A DNA stretch of 64,000 bases, from contig JAIOJX010000026.1 of NCBI GenBank assembly GCA_022376925.1, positions 199,058,400 to 199,122,399 on the forward strand, given 5' to 3'. Numbering within the stretch: the first letter of the stretch is position 1; each line of letters begins with the position of its first letter. The notes under the pieces are model-generated. The model saw nothing but the letters and a program-made list of their open reading frames with translations, had not been told where the DNA came from and did no database searches. A program made the position numbers and the translations under genes. Below are positions 60,896 through 64,000 of the stretch, piece after piece. Origin of the DNA: Tragulus kanchil. Its lineage: Eukaryota > Chordata > Mammalia > Artiodactyla > Tragulidae.

Positions 60896-63170
60896 ACCAC
60901 CACAAAGGCTGGGTGGAGGCCCATTTCAAATTTCTCTCGGACTATATTTTGGCTCTTCATCATATTCAAGCAGTTTTTTTTTTTTTAAAGACCATAGTTT
61001 AGGTTGTCCCCTCTGGCAGTTAATTTAAAAGGGCAGGTAAAAGTGAGAACTGCTCTGCAGGTGAGAATTTCACTTCTGCACACATCCGCACTTCCTTCTC
61101 ATCACTTTGTTTTCCAGGTAGGAGAGAGACCTTCTGGCCAACTGGTACCATGACTCACTCACTCAACTCTTTAAGCCACCAGGACATCTATATTTATATT
61201 GTTTTTCTTAATTGCATCTTCCAGACAACTGGCCTTTCATTGTCAGCCAGACGTTTGCCAGAGCCCCGGGGGCCCTGCCAAAGACCCACCTGAATTACCA
61301 GCTTCTCTTATCAGTTACAGACTTGCCACAGGCAACGGACCCAGTGAATTTAAGTGCATAATACGGTATAGGACGTGCTGGCTACTACCGGTCTAATTCA
61401 AGTTGCAGTGTTAAGAAGTCAGGTGGGGAGAATGAGTGTGAATGGTGAATCTGAAACCATGAAGTGAAATGAGCAGCTGAAGATGGCCTTTTGGGCCCAA
61501 ATAATTTATTTGAAATGCCAGAGGTCGATCAGATGACTGTTTCCTTAGAGTAGAATGATATTTTTTTAACTGCTGGACTCCATACATTCAGGCATGGCTC
61601 TGATTTATGCAATTACATGGGGCCTGTAATAGCAATAATTTAGTTTTCATGATTCAAAGGAAAGTTTACTTCATATTAATCCTCCTTAAGTAAAGAGCTC
61701 AAATATTGTTCCCTTCAGCTCATATAATTTAGAAATATGAATTCTGTAATAATGTAACTTTCCCAAACTGAACAGGACAAATGCCCTTAGAGAACTCCGC
61801 TAAGAAAGATCTCAATCTCTAAGCACTCCTTCCTTTTGCTCTGTCTTAGCTAAGGATAAATTCAGTTCTACAACTCAAGGTGATCAAAATTCTTGGAAAA
61901 ACTTAAATGTTGTATTCTCATGAAAGTGAGAAGGTGTTAGTTGCCCCACTTTCAACCCCATGGATTGTAGCCCACCAACGTCCAGTCCTTGGACAGGCCT
62001 CCAGAATTCTCCAGGATTAAACAAACAACCACCACAAAGGCTGGGTGGAGGCCCATTTCAAATTTCTCTCGGACTATATTTTGGCTCTTCATCATATTCA
62101 AGCAGTTTTTTTTTTTTTAAAGACCATAGTTTAGGTTGTCCCCTCTGGCAGTTAATTTAAAAGGGCAGGTAAAAGTGAGAACTGCTCTGCAGGTGAGAAT
62201 TTCACTTCTGCACACATCCGCACTTCCTTCTCATCACTTTGTTTTCCAGGTAGGAGAGAGACCTTCTGGCCAACTGGTACCATGACTCACTCACTCAACT
62301 CTTTAAGCCACCAGGACATCTATATTTATATTGTTTTTCTTAATTGCATCTTCCAGACAACTGGCCTTTCATTGTCAGCCAGACGTTTGCCAGAGCCCCG
62401 GGGCCGTGCCAAAGACCCACCTGAATTACCAGCTTCTCTTATCAGTTACAGACTTGCCACAGGCAACGGACCCAGTGAATTTAAGTGCATAATACGGTAT
62501 AGGACGTGCTGGCTACTACCGGTCTAATTCAAGTTGCAGTGTTAAGAAGTCAGGTGGGGAGAATGAGTGTGAATGGTGAATCTGAAACCATGAAGTGAAA
62601 TGAGCAGCTGAAGATGGCCTTTTGGGCCCAAATAATTTATTTGAAATGCCAGAGGTCGATCAGATGACTGTTTCCTTAGAGTAGAATGATATTTTTTTAA
62701 CTGCTGGACTCCATACATTCAGGCATGGCTCTGATTTATGCAATTACATGGGGCCTGTAATAGCAATAATTTAGTTTTCATGATTCAAAGGAAAGTTTAC
62801 TTCATATTAATCCTCCTTAAGTAAAGAGCTCAAATATTGTTCCCTTCAGCTCATATAATTTAGAAATATGAATTCTGTAATAATGTAACTTTCCCAAACT
62901 GAACAGGACAAATGCCCTTAGAGAACTCCGCTAAGAAAGATCTCAATCTCTAAGCACTCCTTCCTTTTGCTCTGTCTTAGCTAAGGATAAATTCAGTTCT
63001 ACAACTTCGAAGGTGATCAAAATTCTTGGAAAAACTTAAATGTTGTATTCTCATGAAAGTGAGAAGGTGTTAGTTGCCTCAGTTGTGTCCGACTCTTTGC
63101 AACCCCATGGATTGTAGCCCACCAACGTCCAGTCCTTGGACAGGCTCCTCTGTGCATGGAATTCTCCAGG
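60893..63170. repeat. Tandem duplication 22: 60893-62014 and 62015-63170
   Basis: Copies are 1,122 and 1,156 bp and abut. The first copy ends inside a Bov-tA element and has lost two short pieces there (near 61946-61957 and 61998-62003) that the second copy retains. The content is intron 5 sequence with no recognised gene. Confidence 0.92.
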
Positions 63171-63291
63171 TAAGAATACTGAAGTGCGACGCCATTCCCT
63201 TCTCCAGAGGATCCTCCCAACCCAGAGATCAAACTCAGGTCCCCTTCACTACAGGTGGACTCTTTACCATCTGAGCAACCAGGGAAGCCCA
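63065..63291 (-). mobile_element. Bov-tA SINE
   Basis: Plus-strand words CAGTTGTGTCCGACTCTTTG, CCCATGGATTGTAGCCCACC and ACCATCTGAGCAACCAGGGA show a complete minus-strand element. A fragment with two deletions is at about 61933-62014, the end of the first copy of duplication 22. Confidence 0.92.
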
Positions 63292-63698
63292 TATTCTCAT
63301 ATCATAAAATATAAATTGTTATAAGCAGCTGAACAACATAATTTGCTGTACATGTACCACAGGATTAGACACAAAACTCCATCTTGACCGCCTATCCTAT
63401 TAGCTGCTACCATTTGTAATATTTGTGAAGACAAATATTTTACAGCTTTGGGTTCCTCAGCCATTAATTTTGCAGTTGAGATGATTTTTATGCAAAGACT
63501 ACAGTATGTTTTATAGCAAGCTTTGTCTGTAAGCAATAGAACAAAGAGAATTAACTGATAAAGACCATAATACAGCTCAAACTGTAACTCACGAAACTCA
63601 GGAAAAAATACTAGGAGATTCTCAATCATAGGAAACTGATTCTTTTCTGAATTCAGTACTGAAACCATTCTACAAGGTTTTTAAAGAGATGTTATTAA
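63292..63698. other. Single-copy intron 5 sequence, nothing recognised
   Basis: Between the Bov-tA and the terminal CHR-like SINE. The minus-strand open frame of 123 residues here has no recognisable domain and is probably chance. The preceding PEX7 exon was not found. Confidence 0.5.
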
Positions 63699-63709
63699 AA
63701 ATAAACACG

Positions 63710-63965
63710 GGGCTTCCCTGGTGGTCCAGTGGGTAAAGAGTTCGCCTTGCGGCACAAGGGGCGCCAGTTTGATCCCGGGAAGATCCCAAGTGCAGTGAAG
63801 CGGCTGGACTGGTGTGTCCAATTATGAGCCAGCGCTCTGGAGCGCATGCACCTAGAGCTGATGCTCCGCAAGGAGAGAGGCCACTGTGACGGGAGGATCA
63901 CACAGGCCAAAGAATAAACATGGATGAAAATAAATCAATAAAGAGGCCAAAATTTAAAAATAAGT
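63710..63965 (+). mobile_element. CHR-like SINE at the right edge
   Basis: The head is GGGCTTCCCTGGTGGTCC and the body ends AAAGAGGCCAAAATTT plus an A-rich tail. About 12 bases of the region after the B box are missing relative to sister copies. The repeat AAATAAACACG flanks it exactly at 63699-63709 and 63966-63976. Confidence 0.92.
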
Positions 63966-64000
63966 AAATAAACACGAAGTTCCAATTACATCAACAGTAA

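Overview
The window is nuclear DNA of a ruminant mammal. It contains tRNA-Glu-derived SINEs of the CHR-2 type and Bov-tA/Bov-A type elements with BovB-like segments, together with L1, MIR and MaLR-type remnants. This combination is characteristic of Ruminantia. The species cannot be named from the sequence. A young CHR-like SINE subfamily outnumbers typical Bov-tA copies, which may point away from cattle and sheep, but that is a weak inference.

One protein-coding gene is recognisable: PEX7, the WD40 receptor that imports PTS2 proteins into peroxisomes, on the minus strand. Four consecutive internal exons are present. By my recollection of the human protein they are exon 6 (107 nt, near 55.9 kb), exon 7 (114 nt, 52.8 kb), exon 8 (56 nt, 50.5 kb) and exon 9 (100 nt, 11.8 kb). 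Their splice phases join without a break. Exons 1-5 should lie to the right of the window and exon 10 to the left. Everything else is intron, and no RNA gene, CRISPR array or other protein gene is supported.

The dominant structure is not biological annotation in the usual sense. The window is cut by about 22 tandem direct duplications of otherwise unrelated intron sequence, each 1.05-1.19 kb long. Copies are near-identical, differ mainly by homopolymer indels and patchy differences near the joins, and abut directly or with up to about 40 bases of filler. Joins are often about 2 kb apart. This is best explained as an assembly, consensus or gap-filling artefact, with overlapping pieces laid end to end. 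Roughly 23-24 kb of the 64 kb is then redundant and the real locus is about 40 kb. One consequence is that PEX7 exon 6 appears three times, one copy truncated and lacking its splice donor.

Layout: 0-10.2 kb is intron 9 with five duplications, a CHR-like SINE, an MLT1-like LTR and an L1 3' end. 10.2-14.8 kb is single-copy and carries exon 9. 14.8-32.8 kb has eight duplications with SINEs. 32.8-36.0 kb is single-copy with a CHR-2, a CHR-like SINE and a MIR. 36.0-42.5 kb has three duplications. 42.5-50.1 kb is L1-dense and carries two duplications and SINEs nested in SINEs. 50.4-53.1 kb is single-copy with exons 8 and 7. 53.1-59.2 kb has three duplications containing the exon 6 copies. 59.2-64.0 kb is intron 5 with MIR, L1 and Bov-tA remnants, one more duplication and a terminal CHR-like SINE.

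I looked for a novel system and found none that survives scrutiny. The most valuable results are the duplication lattice, its effect on PEX7, and a SINE subfamily with an unusual C-rich tail.
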